Of a stretch of 64,000 nt of DNA, positions 24,246-33,446 are shown one piece after another (position 1 is the first letter of the stretch; each line of letters opens with the position of its first letter). Both the position numbers and the translations under genes were made by a program. The DNA is from Pseudomonas orientalis (GTDB taxonomy: Bacteria; Pseudomonadota; Gammaproteobacteria; Pseudomonadales; Pseudomonadaceae). Under the pieces are notes generated by a model, which had not been told where the DNA came from, did not search any database, and worked only from the letters and a program-made list of their open reading frames with translations. Location of the stretch: positions 4,648,501 through 4,712,500 of the forward strand of contig NZ_CP018049.1 of assembly GCF_002934065.1 (NCBI RefSeq), read 5' to 3'.

Positions 24246-25502
24246 ATGACCACGGAAAAAGTGAAATACGGCGTCCATTCCGAAGCCGGCAAACTGCGTA
24301 AAGTCATGGTGTGCTCCCCAGGCCTTGCCCACCAGCGGCTGACCCCCAACAACTGCGACGAGCTGCTGTTCGATGACGTGCTCTGGGTGGCCCAGGCCAA
24401 GCGCGACCACTTCGACTTCGTCACCAAGATGCGCGAGCGGGACATTGATGTGCTGGAAATGCACAACCTGCTGACCGACATCGTCGCCATCCCCGAAGCC
24501 CTGGACTGGATTCTGCAGCGCAAGATCACCGCCAATACGGTTGGCCTGGGCCTGGTCGAAGAGGTCGGTTCCTGGCTGCGCAGCCTGGAGCCGCGCAAGA
24601 TCACCGAGTTTCTGATCGGTGGCGTGTCGGCCGATGATCTGCCGAGCAGCTTCGGCGGCAGGACCATCGAGATGTTCCGCGACTTCCTCGGCCACGCCAG
24701 TTTCATCCTGCCGCCGCTGCCCAATACCCAGTTCACCCGCGACACCACCTGCTGGATCTACGGCGGCGTGACGCTCAACCCGATGTACTGGCCGGCGCGA
24801 CGCCAGGAAACCCTGCTGGCCAGCGCCATCTATAAATTCCACCCGGAGTTCACCAACGCCGACTTCCAGATCTGGTACGGCGACCCCGACCAGGACCACG
24901 GCGCCGCCACGCTGGAAGGCGGTGACGTGATGCCAATCGGCAACGGCGTGGTGTTGATCGGCATGGGCGAGCGCTCATCGCACCAGGCCATCGGCCAACT
25001 GGCGCGCAATCTGTTCAAGAACAACGCGGTGGAACGGGTGATCGTCGCCGGCCTGCCCAAATCCCGCGCGGCGATGCACCTGGACACGGTGTTCAGCTTC
25101 TGCGACCGCGACCTGGTCACCGTCTTCCCCGAAGTGGTCAACCAGATCGTGCCCTTCACCCTGCGCCCCGACGAGAGCAAGCCCCACGGTATCGATATCC
25201 AACGCGAGAAAACCAACTTCCTCGAGACCGTCGCCGCAGCGCTCAACCTCAAGGCCCTGCGTGTGGTCGAGACCGGCGGCAACAGCTTCGCCGCCGAACG
25301 CGAGCAGTGGGATGACGGCAACAACGTGGTGGCCGTGGAACCTGGCGTGGTGATCGGCTACGACCGCAACACCTACACCAATACCCTGCTGCGCAAGGCC
25401 GGAGTGGAAGTCATCACCATCAGCGCCGGTGAACTCGGCCGAGGCCGTGGCGGCGGCCACTGCATGACCTGCCCGATCATCCGCGACCCTATCGACTATT
25501 AA
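24246..25502 (+). CDS. arcA: Arginine deiminase
   Basis: The 418-aa cytoplasmic enzyme converts arginine to citrulline and ammonia. Catalytic residues are recognisable: the nucleophile Cys406 in RGRGGGHCMTCPI, the acidic/His pair in LEGGDVMPIGNGVV and HLDTVFSFCDRD, and the N-terminal SPGLAHQRLTP block. Length equals the Pseudomonas enzyme. ATG at 24246 (MTTEKVKYGVHSE) has GGAGGATCTGTA upstream; an upstream in-frame ATG would add eight residues. Second gene of the arc operon. Confidence 0.97.
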   Translation: MTTEKVKYGVHSEAGKLRKVMVCSPGLAHQRLTPNNCDELLFDDVLWVAQAKRDHFDFVTKMRERDIDVLEMHNLLTDIVAIPEALDWILQRKITANTVGLGLVEEVGSWLRSLEPRKITEFLIGGVSADDLPSSFGGRTIEMFRDFLGHASFILPPLPNTQFTRDTTCWIYGGVTLNPMYWPARRQETLLASAIYKFHPEFTNADFQIWYGDPDQDHGAATLEGGDVMPIGNGVVLIGMGERSSHQAIGQLARNLFKNNAVERVIVAGLPKSRAAMHLDTVFSFCDRDLVTVFPEVVNQIVPFTLRPDESKPHGIDIQREKTNFLETVAAALNLKALRVVETGGNSFAAEREQWDDGNNVVAVEPGVVIGYDRNTYTNTLLRKAGVEVITISAGELGRGRGGGHCMTCPIIRDPIDY

Positions 25503-25514
25503 GGAGATTCCATC

Positions 25515-26525
25515 ATGGCTTTCAATATGCGCAACCGCAGCCTGCTGTCGCTGATGCACCACACCACCCGCGAGCTGAACTACCTGCTGGACCTGTCCCG
25601 CGACCTCAAGCGCGCCAAGTACACCGGCACCGAGCGTGCGCACCTCAAAGGCAAGAACATCGCACTGATTTTTGAAAAAACCTCGACTCGCACCCGTTGC
25701 GCGTTCGAAGTGGCGGCGCACGACCAAGGCGCCCACGTCACCTACATCGACCCGGTGTCGTCGCAGATCGGCCACAAGGAAAGCATGAAAGACACCGCCC
25801 GCGTACTGGGCCGCATGTTCGACGCCATTGAGTACCGTGGCTTTGCGCAGGAGATCGTCGAAGAGCTGGCCAAGTTCGCCGGCGTGCCGGTGTTCAACGG
25901 CCTCACCGCCGAATTCCACCCCACGCAAATGATCGCCGACACCCTGACCATGCGCGAGCACAGCGACAAGCCGCTGCATGACATCAGCTACGCCTACCTT
26001 GGGGACGCGCGCTACAACATGGGCAACTCGTTGCTGATGATCGGTGCCAAGCTGGGCATGGACGTGCGCATCGGCGCGCCAAAAGCGCTGTGGCCACACG
26101 ACGATTTCATCAAGCAGTGTCAGGCCTTCGCTGAAGAAAGCGGCGCACGCATCACCATCACCGAAGACCCGGCCGAGGCGGTCAAGGGTGTGGACTTCAT
26201 CCACACCGATATCTGGGTCTCCATGGGTGAGCCGGTGGAAGCCTGGGACGAGCGTATCGAGCAACTGCTGCCTTACCAGGTCAACGCCAGGATGATGAAG
26301 GCCTCGGGCAACCCACGGGTGAAGTTCATGCACTGCCTGCCGGCGTTCCACAACAGCGAAACCAAGGTCGGCAAGGACATCGCCGCACGCTATCCGCACT
26401 TGGCCAATGGCGTGGAAGTGACCGAGGAAGTCTTCGAATCGCCGGCCAACATTGCCTTTGAGCAGGCGGAAAACCGCATGCACACCATCAAGGCGATCCT
26501 GGTGTCGGCGTTGGCGGATATCTAA
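25515..26525 (+). CDS. arcB: Ornithine carbamoyltransferase, catabolic
   Basis: The 336-aa enzyme performs phosphorolysis of citrulline to ornithine and carbamoyl phosphate. Carbamoyl-phosphate motif FEKTSTRTRCAFEVAA, ornithine-loop HCLPAFHNSET and FHPTQMIADTLTM are all present. The start MAFNMRNRSLLSLMHHTTRE is typical of the catabolic, multimeric type. It lies 12 bases after arcA. A REPIN separates it from arcC, which may change the relative amount of the distal message. Confidence 0.97.
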   Translation: MAFNMRNRSLLSLMHHTTRELNYLLDLSRDLKRAKYTGTERAHLKGKNIALIFEKTSTRTRCAFEVAAHDQGAHVTYIDPVSSQIGHKESMKDTARVLGRMFDAIEYRGFAQEIVEELAKFAGVPVFNGLTAEFHPTQMIADTLTMREHSDKPLHDISYAYLGDARYNMGNSLLMIGAKLGMDVRIGAPKALWPHDDFIKQCQAFAEESGARITITEDPAEAVKGVDFIHTDIWVSMGEPVEAWDERIEQLLPYQVNARMMKASGNPRVKFMHCLPAFHNSETKVGKDIAARYPHLANGVEVTEEVFESPANIAFEQAENRMHTIKAILVSALADI

Positions 26526-26550
26526 CTCTCACTGTCGGAACAGAGCTCAA

Positions 26551-26659
26551 AAATGTGGGAGGGGCGGTGCGACGATTCGACTTGCCCCCGATGGCGGTGG
26601 ATCAGCCAACAAATCTGTAGCTGACACACCGCATCGGGGGCAAGCCCCCTCCCACATTT
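26551..26659. repeat. REPIN between arcB and arcC with an altered left arm
   Basis: An inverted REP pair in which the left core is interrupted: after GTGGGAGGGG comes CGGTGCGACGATTCGA and then CTTGCCCCCGATGGCGG. That is about 15 bases more than the normal core. The right arm is intact. Confidence 0.88.
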
Positions 26660-26701
26660 AGACCAGTGCTCACAACGATGGATTTCAGAAGGACATTCTT
26701 T

Positions 26702-27631
26702 ATGCGCATCGTCGTAGCCCTGGGCGGCAACGCCCTCCTGCGCCGTGGTGAACCCATGACCGCGGACAACCAACGCGCCAATATCCGCATCGCCACCGAG
26801 CAGATCGCCAAGATCCACACCGGCAACGAGCTGGTGATCGCCCACGGCAATGGCCCGCAAGTCGGCCTGCTGTCGTTGCAGGCGGCGGCCTACACCAGCG
26901 TCTCGCCCTACCCGCTGGACGTGCTGGGCGCCGAAACCGAAGGCATGATCGGCTACATCATCGAACAGGAGCTGGGCAACCTGCTGGACTTCGAAGTGCC
27001 CTTCGCCACCCTGCTGACCCAGGTTGAAGTGGACGCCAGGGACCCGGCCTTCCAGAACCCGACCAAGCCCATCGGCCCGGTGTATACCAAAGCCGAAGCC
27101 GAAAAACTCGCCGCTGAAAAAGGCTGGGCGATTGCCCCGGATGGCGACAAATACCGCCGTGTGGTGGCCAGCCCCCGCCCGAAACGCATCTTTGAAATCC
27201 GCCCGATCAAGTGGCTGCTGGAAAGAAACGCCATCGTGATCTGCGCCGGCGGCGGCGGCATTCCGACGATGTATGGCGAAGACGGCAAGCTGCGCGGTAT
27301 TGAAGCCGTGATTGATAAAGACTTGTGTTCATCCTTGCTGGCTTCGCAACTGGACGCCGACCTGCTGGTGATCGCTACCGACGTCAAAGCCGCCTTTATC
27401 GACTACGGCAAGCCCACCCAGAAGGCCATCGGCCAGGCCCACCCGGACGAAATGGAAAACCTCGGCTTCGCCGCCGGCTCCATGGGGCCCAAGGTGCAAG
27501 CGGCCTGCGAGTTCGCCCGCCAGACTGGCAAAACCGCCGTGATCGGTTCACTCTCGGACATCGAAGCCATCGTCCAGGGCCACGCCGGCACCCGCATCAG
27601 CACGGCGACACCTGGCATCACCTATCTGTGA
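26702..27631 (+). CDS. arcC: Carbamate kinase
   Basis: The 309-aa enzyme transfers phosphate from carbamoyl phosphate to ADP, the ATP-yielding last step of the arginine deiminase pathway. The N-terminal MRIVVALGGNALLRRGEPM, the glycine-rich ICAGGGGIPTMY and DKDLCSSLLASQLDADLLVIATDV are family hallmarks. ATG at 26702 is preceded by AGAAGGACATTCTTT. It is the fourth arc gene, separated from arcB by 176 bp containing a REPIN. Confidence 0.96.
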   Translation: MRIVVALGGNALLRRGEPMTADNQRANIRIATEQIAKIHTGNELVIAHGNGPQVGLLSLQAAAYTSVSPYPLDVLGAETEGMIGYIIEQELGNLLDFEVPFATLLTQVEVDARDPAFQNPTKPIGPVYTKAEAEKLAAEKGWAIAPDGDKYRRVVASPRPKRIFEIRPIKWLLERNAIVICAGGGGIPTMYGEDGKLRGIEAVIDKDLCSSLLASQLDADLLVIATDVKAAFIDYGKPTQKAIGQAHPDEMENLGFAAGSMGPKVQAACEFARQTGKTAVIGSLSDIEAIVQGHAGTRISTATPGITYL

Positions 27632-27649
27632 AGTAGAGGAGATTTGCCT

Positions 27650-28012
27650 ATGGCTACCTTTGAACCGGGACACTTGCACGTCGAACGTCACGCACTCAAC
27701 GAGCATGACTACAGCTACAACCTGTGCATCGACTATGAAGTCAGCCAGGACCCCAAGGAAGGCAAGGGCATGTTGTTCAAGCTGCACGGTTCGGTGCAGG
27801 GCAAGGACCTCAAGGAAGAGTTCTTCCTGCCCAAGGACCAGGCGTTCGACTTTGCCCGGCATGCGATGAACATCGCGCAGAAATATGGCATGCCGAAAGT
27901 CGCAGTGTTGAACGGGTCGATGCACAAGCAGTACGACTTGATGTTCGAAGATGTGCGCCATCAGTTGGATGTGAAATCCGGCGACCCGGTCAAGCCCGAA
28001 CACCTGGAGTAA
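27650..28012 (+). CDS. DUF5064-like conserved hypothetical protein
   Basis: The 120-aa soluble protein begins MATFEPGHLHVERHALNEHD. It has a beta-rich first half (YNLCIDYEVSQDPKEGKGMLFKLHGSV) and a helical second half (PKDQAFDFARHAMNIAQKYG). It resembles small Pseudomonas-restricted proteins annotated DUF5064. Its function is unknown. AGAGGAG precedes the ATG, and it lies 18 bases after arcC. It is therefore probably co-transcribed with the arc operon, though not a known pathway member. Confidence 0.75.
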   Translation: MATFEPGHLHVERHALNEHDYSYNLCIDYEVSQDPKEGKGMLFKLHGSVQGKDLKEEFFLPKDQAFDFARHAMNIAQKYGMPKVAVLNGSMHKQYDLMFEDVRHQLDVKSGDPVKPEHLE

Positions 28013-28040
28013 CACCTTGCACTGACACACTGCTGTGCAA

Positions 28041-28133
28041 AATGTGGGAGGGGGCTTGCCCCCGATGGCGGTGGCTCAGTGATAGATTTTTGGCTGACAC
28101 ACTGCTATCGGGGGCAAGCCCCCTCCCACATTT
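28041..28133. repeat. REPIN upstream of gcsR
   Basis: Standard inverted REP pair with GATGGCGGTGGCTCAGTGATAG in the middle, 63 bases before the gcsR start. Confidence 0.92.
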
Positions 28134-28196
28134 TTGATCTCCATCACCGCTCAGGCATACTTGCCGCCTCTGCTCCCCAGAATTGCAATCGCCCCA

Positions 28197-29704
28197 TGCG
28201 TATCCACGTCAGCTTCATCGACCGCGTCGGCATCACCCAGGAAGTCCTGGCCCTACTGGGTGGGCGCAACCTCAACCTGGATGCGGTGGAGATGGTGCCG
28301 CCCAACGTCTATATCGACGCACCGACCTTGAGCGCCGAGGTGCTCGAGGAACTGCGCGATGCGTTGTTCAGCGTGCAGGGCGTGCAGGCGGTGACGGTGG
28401 TCGACATCCTTCCCGGCCAGCGCCGCCACCTGCAACTCGACGCGCTGCTGGCGGCGATGACCGACCCGGTGCTGGCCCTGGACAGCGCGGGCACGATCCT
28501 GTTGGCCAACCCGGCGTTGATCGCCCTGTACGGGCGCGAACCGGCCGGCGAAAGCATCGCCGCGCTGTTCAATGACCCAGGGCTGCTGGACACCTTGCTG
28601 GAACATGGCTTTCGCCTGCCGTTGCGCGAGATCAGCGTCAACGGCCAGACCCTGTTGCTGGACGCCACGCCGATCACCGATGCCGGCGCCCTGCTCACCC
28701 TCTACCCGCCCAACCGCATCGGCGAGCAACTGTCGGCGCTGCACCACGACCATGCCGAAGGTTTCGACGCGCTATTGGGCGAGTCCCCGGTGATCCGCAC
28801 CTTGAAGGCGCGCGCGCAACGCGTGGCGGCGCTGGATGCCCCGCTGTTGATCCAGGGCGAAACCGGCACCGGCAAAGAGCTGGTGGCGCGTGCCTGCCAT
28901 GCGATCAGCGCCCGTCACAGTGCACCGTTCCTGGCACTGAACTGCGCCGCATTGCCGGAGAATCTGGCCGAAAGTGAATTGTTCGGTTACGCCCCCGGGG
29001 CCTTTACCGGCGCCCAACGCGGCGGCAAGCCCGGGTTGATGGAACTGGCCAACCAAGGCACGGTGTTCCTCGATGAAATCGGCGAAATGTCGCCGTACCT
29101 GCAGGCCAAGTTGCTGCGCTTTCTCAACGACGGCAGCTTTCGCCGGGTGGGCGGCGACCGCGAAGTGAAGGTCAATGTGCGCATCCTCAGCGCCACCCAC
29201 CGCGACCTGGAAAAGATGGTCAGCGAAGGCACCTTTCGCGAAGACCTGTTCTACCGCCTCAACGTACTCAACGTTGAAGTACCGCCGTTGCGCGCACGCG
29301 GCCAGGACATCCTGCTGCTGGCGCGCTACTTCATGCAGCAGGCCTGCGCGCAGATCCAGCGCCCCGTCTGCCGCCTGGCGCCCGGTACTTACCCGGCACT
29401 GCTGGGCAACCGATGGCCGGGCAACGTGCGTCAGCTGCAAAACGTGATCTTCCGCGCCGCCGCCATTTGTGAAAGCAGCCTGGTGGACATCGGCGATCTG
29501 GACATCGCCGGCACGTCCGTCGCCCGCCAGAGCGACGGCGAAATCGACAGTCTGGAACAAGCGGTGGAACACTTCGAGCGCGACCTGCTGGAAAAGCTCT
29601 ACACCAGCTACCCCTCGACCCGCCAACTGGCCAGCCGCCTGCAAACCTCCCATACCGCGATTGCCCATCGTTTGCGCAAGTACGGCATTCCCAACAAACC
29701 CTAG
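28197..29704 (+). CDS. gcsR: TyrR-like sigma-54 enhancer-binding protein, GcsR
   Basis: The 502-aa activator has an N-terminal ACT-like domain (about 1-70: MRIHVSFIDRVGITQEVLAL), a PAS-like domain (about 80-190) and the AAA+ domain (about 195-420). The AAA+ domain shows Walker A GETGTGKE, the sigma-54 contact loop GAFTGA and FLDEIGEM. A C-terminal helix-turn-helix follows (STRQLASRLQTSHTAIAHRLRK). In P. aeruginosa GcsR responds to glycine and activates gcvH2P2T2. Here gcvH-gcvP-gcvT begins 412 bases downstream with matching operators and a -24/-12 promoter, so the same role is likely. ATG at 28197 starts the ACT domain; a longer open frame upstream runs through the REPIN. Confidence 0.9.
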
Positions 29705-29725
29705 CTCAATGTGAAATACAAAACC

Positions 29726-29819
29726 AATGTGGGAGGGGGCTTGCCCCCGATTGCGGTGTGTCAGCCAACTTATCTTTCACTGACCCACTGCTATCGGGGG
29801 CAAGCCCCCTCCCACATTT
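29726..29819. repeat. REPIN downstream of gcsR
   Basis: Inverted REP pair 22 bases after the gcsR stop. It separates gcsR from the gcv operator region. Confidence 0.92.
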
Positions 29820-29858
29820 GAAAGGCATTCCAGGTTTTGGTCTGAGAACGACGTCCGC

Positions 29859-29876
29859 TGTCCTGAAATCGCTACA
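29859..29876 (+). promoter_or_regulatory. GcsR-like operator 1
   Basis: TGTCCTG-AAAT-CGCTACA, a 7-4-7 dyad of 18 bp with the layout of the P. aeruginosa GcsR site (TGTAACG-N4-CGTTCCG). The left arm is degenerate. Confidence 0.6.
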
Positions 29877-29877
29877 G

Positions 29878-29895
29878 CGTAACGATATCGCTACA
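29878..29895 (+). promoter_or_regulatory. GcsR-like operator 2
   Basis: CGTAACG-ATAT-CGCTACA, the second 7-4-7 dyad, starting 19 bases after operator 1. Confidence 0.68.
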
Positions 29896-29958
29896 ACCCT
29901 GCTTTTCGCGCGCCATGCAAGGCTTTGATCCACATAGTCTTTTTTTCTCAGGTCGAAC

Positions 29959-29976
29959 TGTAGCGAAATCGCTACA
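29959..29976 (+). promoter_or_regulatory. GcsR-like operator 3
   Basis: TGTAGCG-AAAT-CGCTACA, a perfect dyad. It lies 81 bases downstream of operator 2 and about 65 bases upstream of the -24 element. Confidence 0.75.
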
Positions 29977-30040
29977 GGCAAAACACACAGCATCACTGCC
30001 AGTTTTTATAACCCATTGTTTTGTAACACTTTAATAACCT

Positions 30041-30056
30041 TGGCCGCGATATTGCT
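30041..30056 (+). promoter_or_regulatory. Sigma-54 (-24/-12) promoter of gcvHPT
   Basis: TGGCCGCGATATTGCT has GG and GC exactly 10 bases apart, the invariant sigma-54 spacing. It lies between the three GcsR-like dyads and the gcvH start at 30117. Confidence 0.75.
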
Positions 30057-30116
30057 AAGCAACTCCCCATTATCCCAATCCCGTCCACCAGACGAATCTG
30101 GCCCTGAGGAGTTTCC

Positions 30117-30500
30117 ATGAGCGAGTTGCGTTTCACTGAAGATCACGAATGGCTGCGCGCCGAAGCCGATGGCAGCGTCACCGTGGGCATTACCGCTTTT
30201 GCGCAGAACGCGCTGGGTGATGTGGTTTTCGTGCAACTGCCTGAGCTGCAGGCCTACGACAAGGGCGCCGAAGCGTCCACCGTGGAATCGGTCAAGGCCG
30301 CCAGCGGCGTTTACATGCCTCTGGACGGTGAAGTCCTCGAAGTGAATGACAAACTCGATGGCAGCCCCGAACTGGTCAACGAAGACCCGATGGGCGAAGG
30401 TTGGTTCTTCCGCTTTAAACCAGCCGACGCCGATGCAGTGGCTAAGCTGTTGGATCAGGATGCGTACGACCGCCTGATCAAAGCCAACGCTGAAGCCTGA
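30117..30500 (+). CDS. gcvH: Glycine cleavage system H protein
   Basis: The 127-aa lipoyl carrier shuttles the aminomethyl group between P and T proteins. Lipoyl-Lys60 lies in STVESVKAASGVYMP. The N-terminal SELRFTEDHEWLRAE and C-terminal GEGWFFRF are typical. ATG at 30117 has GAGGAG upstream. It is first in gcvH-gcvP-gcvT, with gcvP 10 bases downstream. Confidence 0.97.
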   Translation: MSELRFTEDHEWLRAEADGSVTVGITAFAQNALGDVVFVQLPELQAYDKGAEASTVESVKAASGVYMPLDGEVLEVNDKLDGSPELVNEDPMGEGWFFRFKPADADAVAKLLDQDAYDRLIKANAEA

Positions 30501-30510
30501 GGAGCGCGCC

Positions 30511-33348
30511 ATGACCGTTAATCTGACCACCGCCAACGAATTCATCGCCCGCCACATCGGCCCGCGCCAGGAAGACGAGCAGCACATGCTCGCCAGCCTG
30601 GGTTTTGACTCCCTCGAAGCCCTGAGCGCCAGCGTGATCCCGGAAAGCATCAAGGGCACCAGCGTGCTCGGCCTGGAAGACGGCCTGAGCGAAGCCCAGG
30701 CCCTGGCCAGGATCAAGACCATCGCCGGCCAGAACCAACTGTTCAAGACCTATATCGGCCAGGGCTACTACAACTGCCATACGCCGTCGCCGATCCTGCG
30801 TAACCTGCTGGAAAACCCGGCCTGGTACACCGCCTACACCCCGTACCAGCCGGAGATCTCCCAGGGCCGCCTGGAAGCGCTGCTGAACTTCCAGACCCTG
30901 ATCAGCGACCTCACCGGCCTGCCGATCGCCAACGCGTCCTTGCTCGACGAAGCCACCGCCGCCGCCGAAGCCATGACCTTCTGCAAGCGCCTGAGCAAGA
31001 ACAAAGGCAGCAACGCGTTCTTCGCCTCGGTGCACAGCCACCCGCAAACCCTCGACGTTCTGCGCACCCGCGCCGAGCCGCTGGGCATCGACGTGGTAGT
31101 GGGCGATGAGCGCGAACTGAGCGACGTCAGCGCATTCTTCGGCGCCCTGCTGCAATACCCGGCGAGCAACGGTGATGTGTTCGATTATCGCGAGTTGACC
31201 GAGCGCTTCCACGCCGCCAATGCGCTGGTCGCCGTGGCCGCCGACCTGCTGGCCCTGACCCTGCTGACCCCGCCGGGCGAGTTCGGCGCCGACGTGGCCA
31301 TCGGCAGCGCGCAACGCTTCGGCGTGCCGTTGGGCTTTGGCGGCCCGCATGCGGCGTACTTCTCCACCAAGGATGCGTTCAAGCGCGACATGCCAGGCCG
31401 TCTGGTCGGTGTGTCGGTGGACCGTTTCGGCAAGCCGGCCCTGCGCCTGGCCATGCAGACCCGCGAGCAACATATCCGCCGCGAGAAAGCCACCAGCAAC
31501 ATCTGCACCGCCCAAGTGCTGCTGGCCAACATCGCCAGCATGTACGCGGTTTACCACGGTCCTGAAGGCCTGACCCAGATCGCCCAGCGCATTCACCAAC
31601 TGACCGCGATCCTGGCCAAGGGCCTGACCGCCCTGGGCCTGAAGGTCGAGCAGGAACACTTCTTCGACACGATCACCCTCAACACCGGCGCAAATACTGC
31701 CGCCCTGCACGACAAGGCGCGCACCCAGCGCATCAACCTGCGCGTAGTGGACGGCGAACGCGTTGGCCTGTCGATCGACGAGACCACCACCCAGGCCGAT
31801 ATCGAAGCCCTGTGGACCATCTTCGCCGACGGCAAGGCCCTGCCCGCCTTTGCCGCCACCCAAAGCACCCTGCCGAGCGCCCTGCTGCGCCAGTCGCCGA
31901 TCCTCAGCCACCCGGTGTTCAACCGTTACCATTCGGAAACCGAGCTGATGCGCTACCTGCGCAAACTGGCCGACAAGGACCTGGCGCTGGACCGCACCAT
32001 GATCCCGCTGGGTTCGTGCACCATGAAACTCAACGCCGCCAGCGAAATGATCCCGGTGACCTGGGCCGAATTCGGTGCCCTGCACCCGTTCGCCCCGGCC
32101 GCACAAAGCGCCGGCTATCAGCAACTGACCAGCGAACTGGAGGCCATGCTATGCGCGGCCACCGGTTACGACGCCATTTCCCTGCAACCGAACGCTGGTT
32201 CCCAAGGTGAGTACGCCGGCCTCTTGGCCATCCGCGCCTATCACCAAAGCCGTGGCGAAGAACGTCGCGACATCTGCCTGATCCCGTCGTCAGCCCACGG
32301 CACCAACCCGGCGACCGCCAACATGGCCGGCATGCGCGTCGTGGTGACCGCTTGCGATGCACGCGGCAATGTCGACATCGAAGACCTGCGCGCCAAGGCC
32401 ATTGAACACCGCGAGCACCTCGCCGCGCTGATGATCACCTACCCGTCCACCCACGGGGTGTTCGAGGAAGGCATCCGCGACATCTGCGCGATCATCCATG
32501 ACAACGGCGGCCAGGTGTACATCGACGGCGCCAACATGAACGCGATGGTGGGCCTGTGCGCACCGGGCAAGTTCGGCGGCGATGTGTCCCACCTGAACCT
32601 GCACAAGACCTTCTGCATCCCCCACGGCGGTGGCGGCCCAGGCGTCGGCCCGATTGGCGTCAAGTCGCACCTCACGCCCTTCCTGCCAGGCCATGCGGCC
32701 ATGGAGCGCAAGGAAGGCGCGGTGTGTGCCGCACCGTTCGGCAGCGCAAGCATTTTGCCGATCACCTGGATGTACATCAGCATGATGGGCGGCGCGGGCC
32801 TCAAGCGCGCGTCGCAGTTGGCAATCCTGAATGCCAACTACATCTCCCGTCGCCTGGAAGAGTACTACCCGGTGCTGTACACCGGCAGCAACGGCCTGGT
32901 CGCGCACGAATGCATCCTCGATCTGCGCCCGCTCAAAGACAGCAGCGGCATCAGCGTGGACGACGTGGCCAAGCGCCTGATCGACTTCGGCTTCCATGCG
33001 CCGACCATGTCGTTCCCGGTGGCCGGCACCTTGATGATCGAGCCGACCGAAAGTGAATCCAGGGAAGAACTGGACCGCTTCTGCGACGCAATGATCGCCA
33101 TCCGCGAAGAAATCCGCGCAGTGGAAAACGGCACCCTGGACAAGGACGACAACCCCCTCAAGAACGCCCCGCATACCGCAGCGGAACTGGTGGGCGAGTG
33201 GACGCACCCGTACAGCCGTGAACAGGCGGTGTACCCGGTAGCCTCGTTGATCGAAGGCAAGTACTGGCCGCCGGTGGGCCGGGTCGACAACGTGTTTGGC
33301 GATCGCAACCTGGTGTGTGCGTGCCCGTCGATCGAGAGCTACGCGTAA
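30511..33348 (+). CDS. gcvP: Glycine dehydrogenase (decarboxylating), P protein
   Basis: The 945-aa PLP enzyme decarboxylates glycine and loads the H protein. It is the fused, two-domain bacterial form. The N-terminal half has the start EFIARHIGPRQEDEQHMLASLG. The C-terminal half has the PLP Lys in HLNLHKTFCIPHGGGGPG and the preceding IDGANMNAMVG. Length is normal. AGGAGCGCGCC precedes the ATG. Confidence 0.97.
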   Translation: MTVNLTTANEFIARHIGPRQEDEQHMLASLGFDSLEALSASVIPESIKGTSVLGLEDGLSEAQALARIKTIAGQNQLFKTYIGQGYYNCHTPSPILRNLLENPAWYTAYTPYQPEISQGRLEALLNFQTLISDLTGLPIANASLLDEATAAAEAMTFCKRLSKNKGSNAFFASVHSHPQTLDVLRTRAEPLGIDVVVGDERELSDVSAFFGALLQYPASNGDVFDYRELTERFHAANALVAVAADLLALTLLTPPGEFGADVAIGSAQRFGVPLGFGGPHAAYFSTKDAFKRDMPGRLVGVSVDRFGKPALRLAMQTREQHIRREKATSNICTAQVLLANIASMYAVYHGPEGLTQIAQRIHQLTAILAKGLTALGLKVEQEHFFDTITLNTGANTAALHDKARTQRINLRVVDGERVGLSIDETTTQADIEALWTIFADGKALPAFAATQSTLPSALLRQSPILSHPVFNRYHSETELMRYLRKLADKDLALDRTMIPLGSCTMKLNAASEMIPVTWAEFGALHPFAPAAQSAGYQQLTSELEAMLCAATGYDAISLQPNAGSQGEYAGLLAIRAYHQSRGEERRDICLIPSSAHGTNPATANMAGMRVVVTACDARGNVDIEDLRAKAIEHREHLAALMITYPSTHGVFEEGIRDICAIIHDNGGQVYIDGANMNAMVGLCAPGKFGGDVSHLNLHKTFCIPHGGGGPGVGPIGVKSHLTPFLPGHAAMERKEGAVCAAPFGSASILPITWMYISMMGGAGLKRASQLAILNANYISRRLEEYYPVLYTGSNGLVAHECILDLRPLKDSSGISVDDVAKRLIDFGFHAPTMSFPVAGTLMIEPTESESREELDRFCDAMIAIREEIRAVENGTLDKDDNPLKNAPHTAAELVGEWTHPYSREQAVYPVASLIEGKYWPPVGRVDNVFGDRNLVCACPSIESYA

Positions 33349-33376
33349 CCCGCCTGACTGAAAGGGGTCAAAAAAT

Positions 33377-33403
33377 CTGGGAGGGGGCTTGCTCCCTCCC
33401 ACA
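33377..33403. repeat. Compact REP-like hairpin between gcvP and gcvT
   Basis: A 7-bp stem (GGGAGGG at 33379-33385, CCCTCCC at 33394-33400) around GGCTTGCT. It is a shortened REP inside the operon. Confidence 0.8.
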
Positions 33404-33446
33404 CTTGACCGAGTCGGCCTCGAAAAATAAGTTTCAGGAGCTGAAC

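Noticed and set aside
24975..26483. 502-codon minus-strand frame opposite arcA and arcB
   Set aside because: Shadow of two certain genes; composition (His/Val/Gly/Ala-rich) is that of antisense to GC-rich coding sequence.
30478..32124. 548-codon minus-strand frame opposite gcvP
   Set aside because: Antisense shadow of a full-length, well-conserved gcvP.
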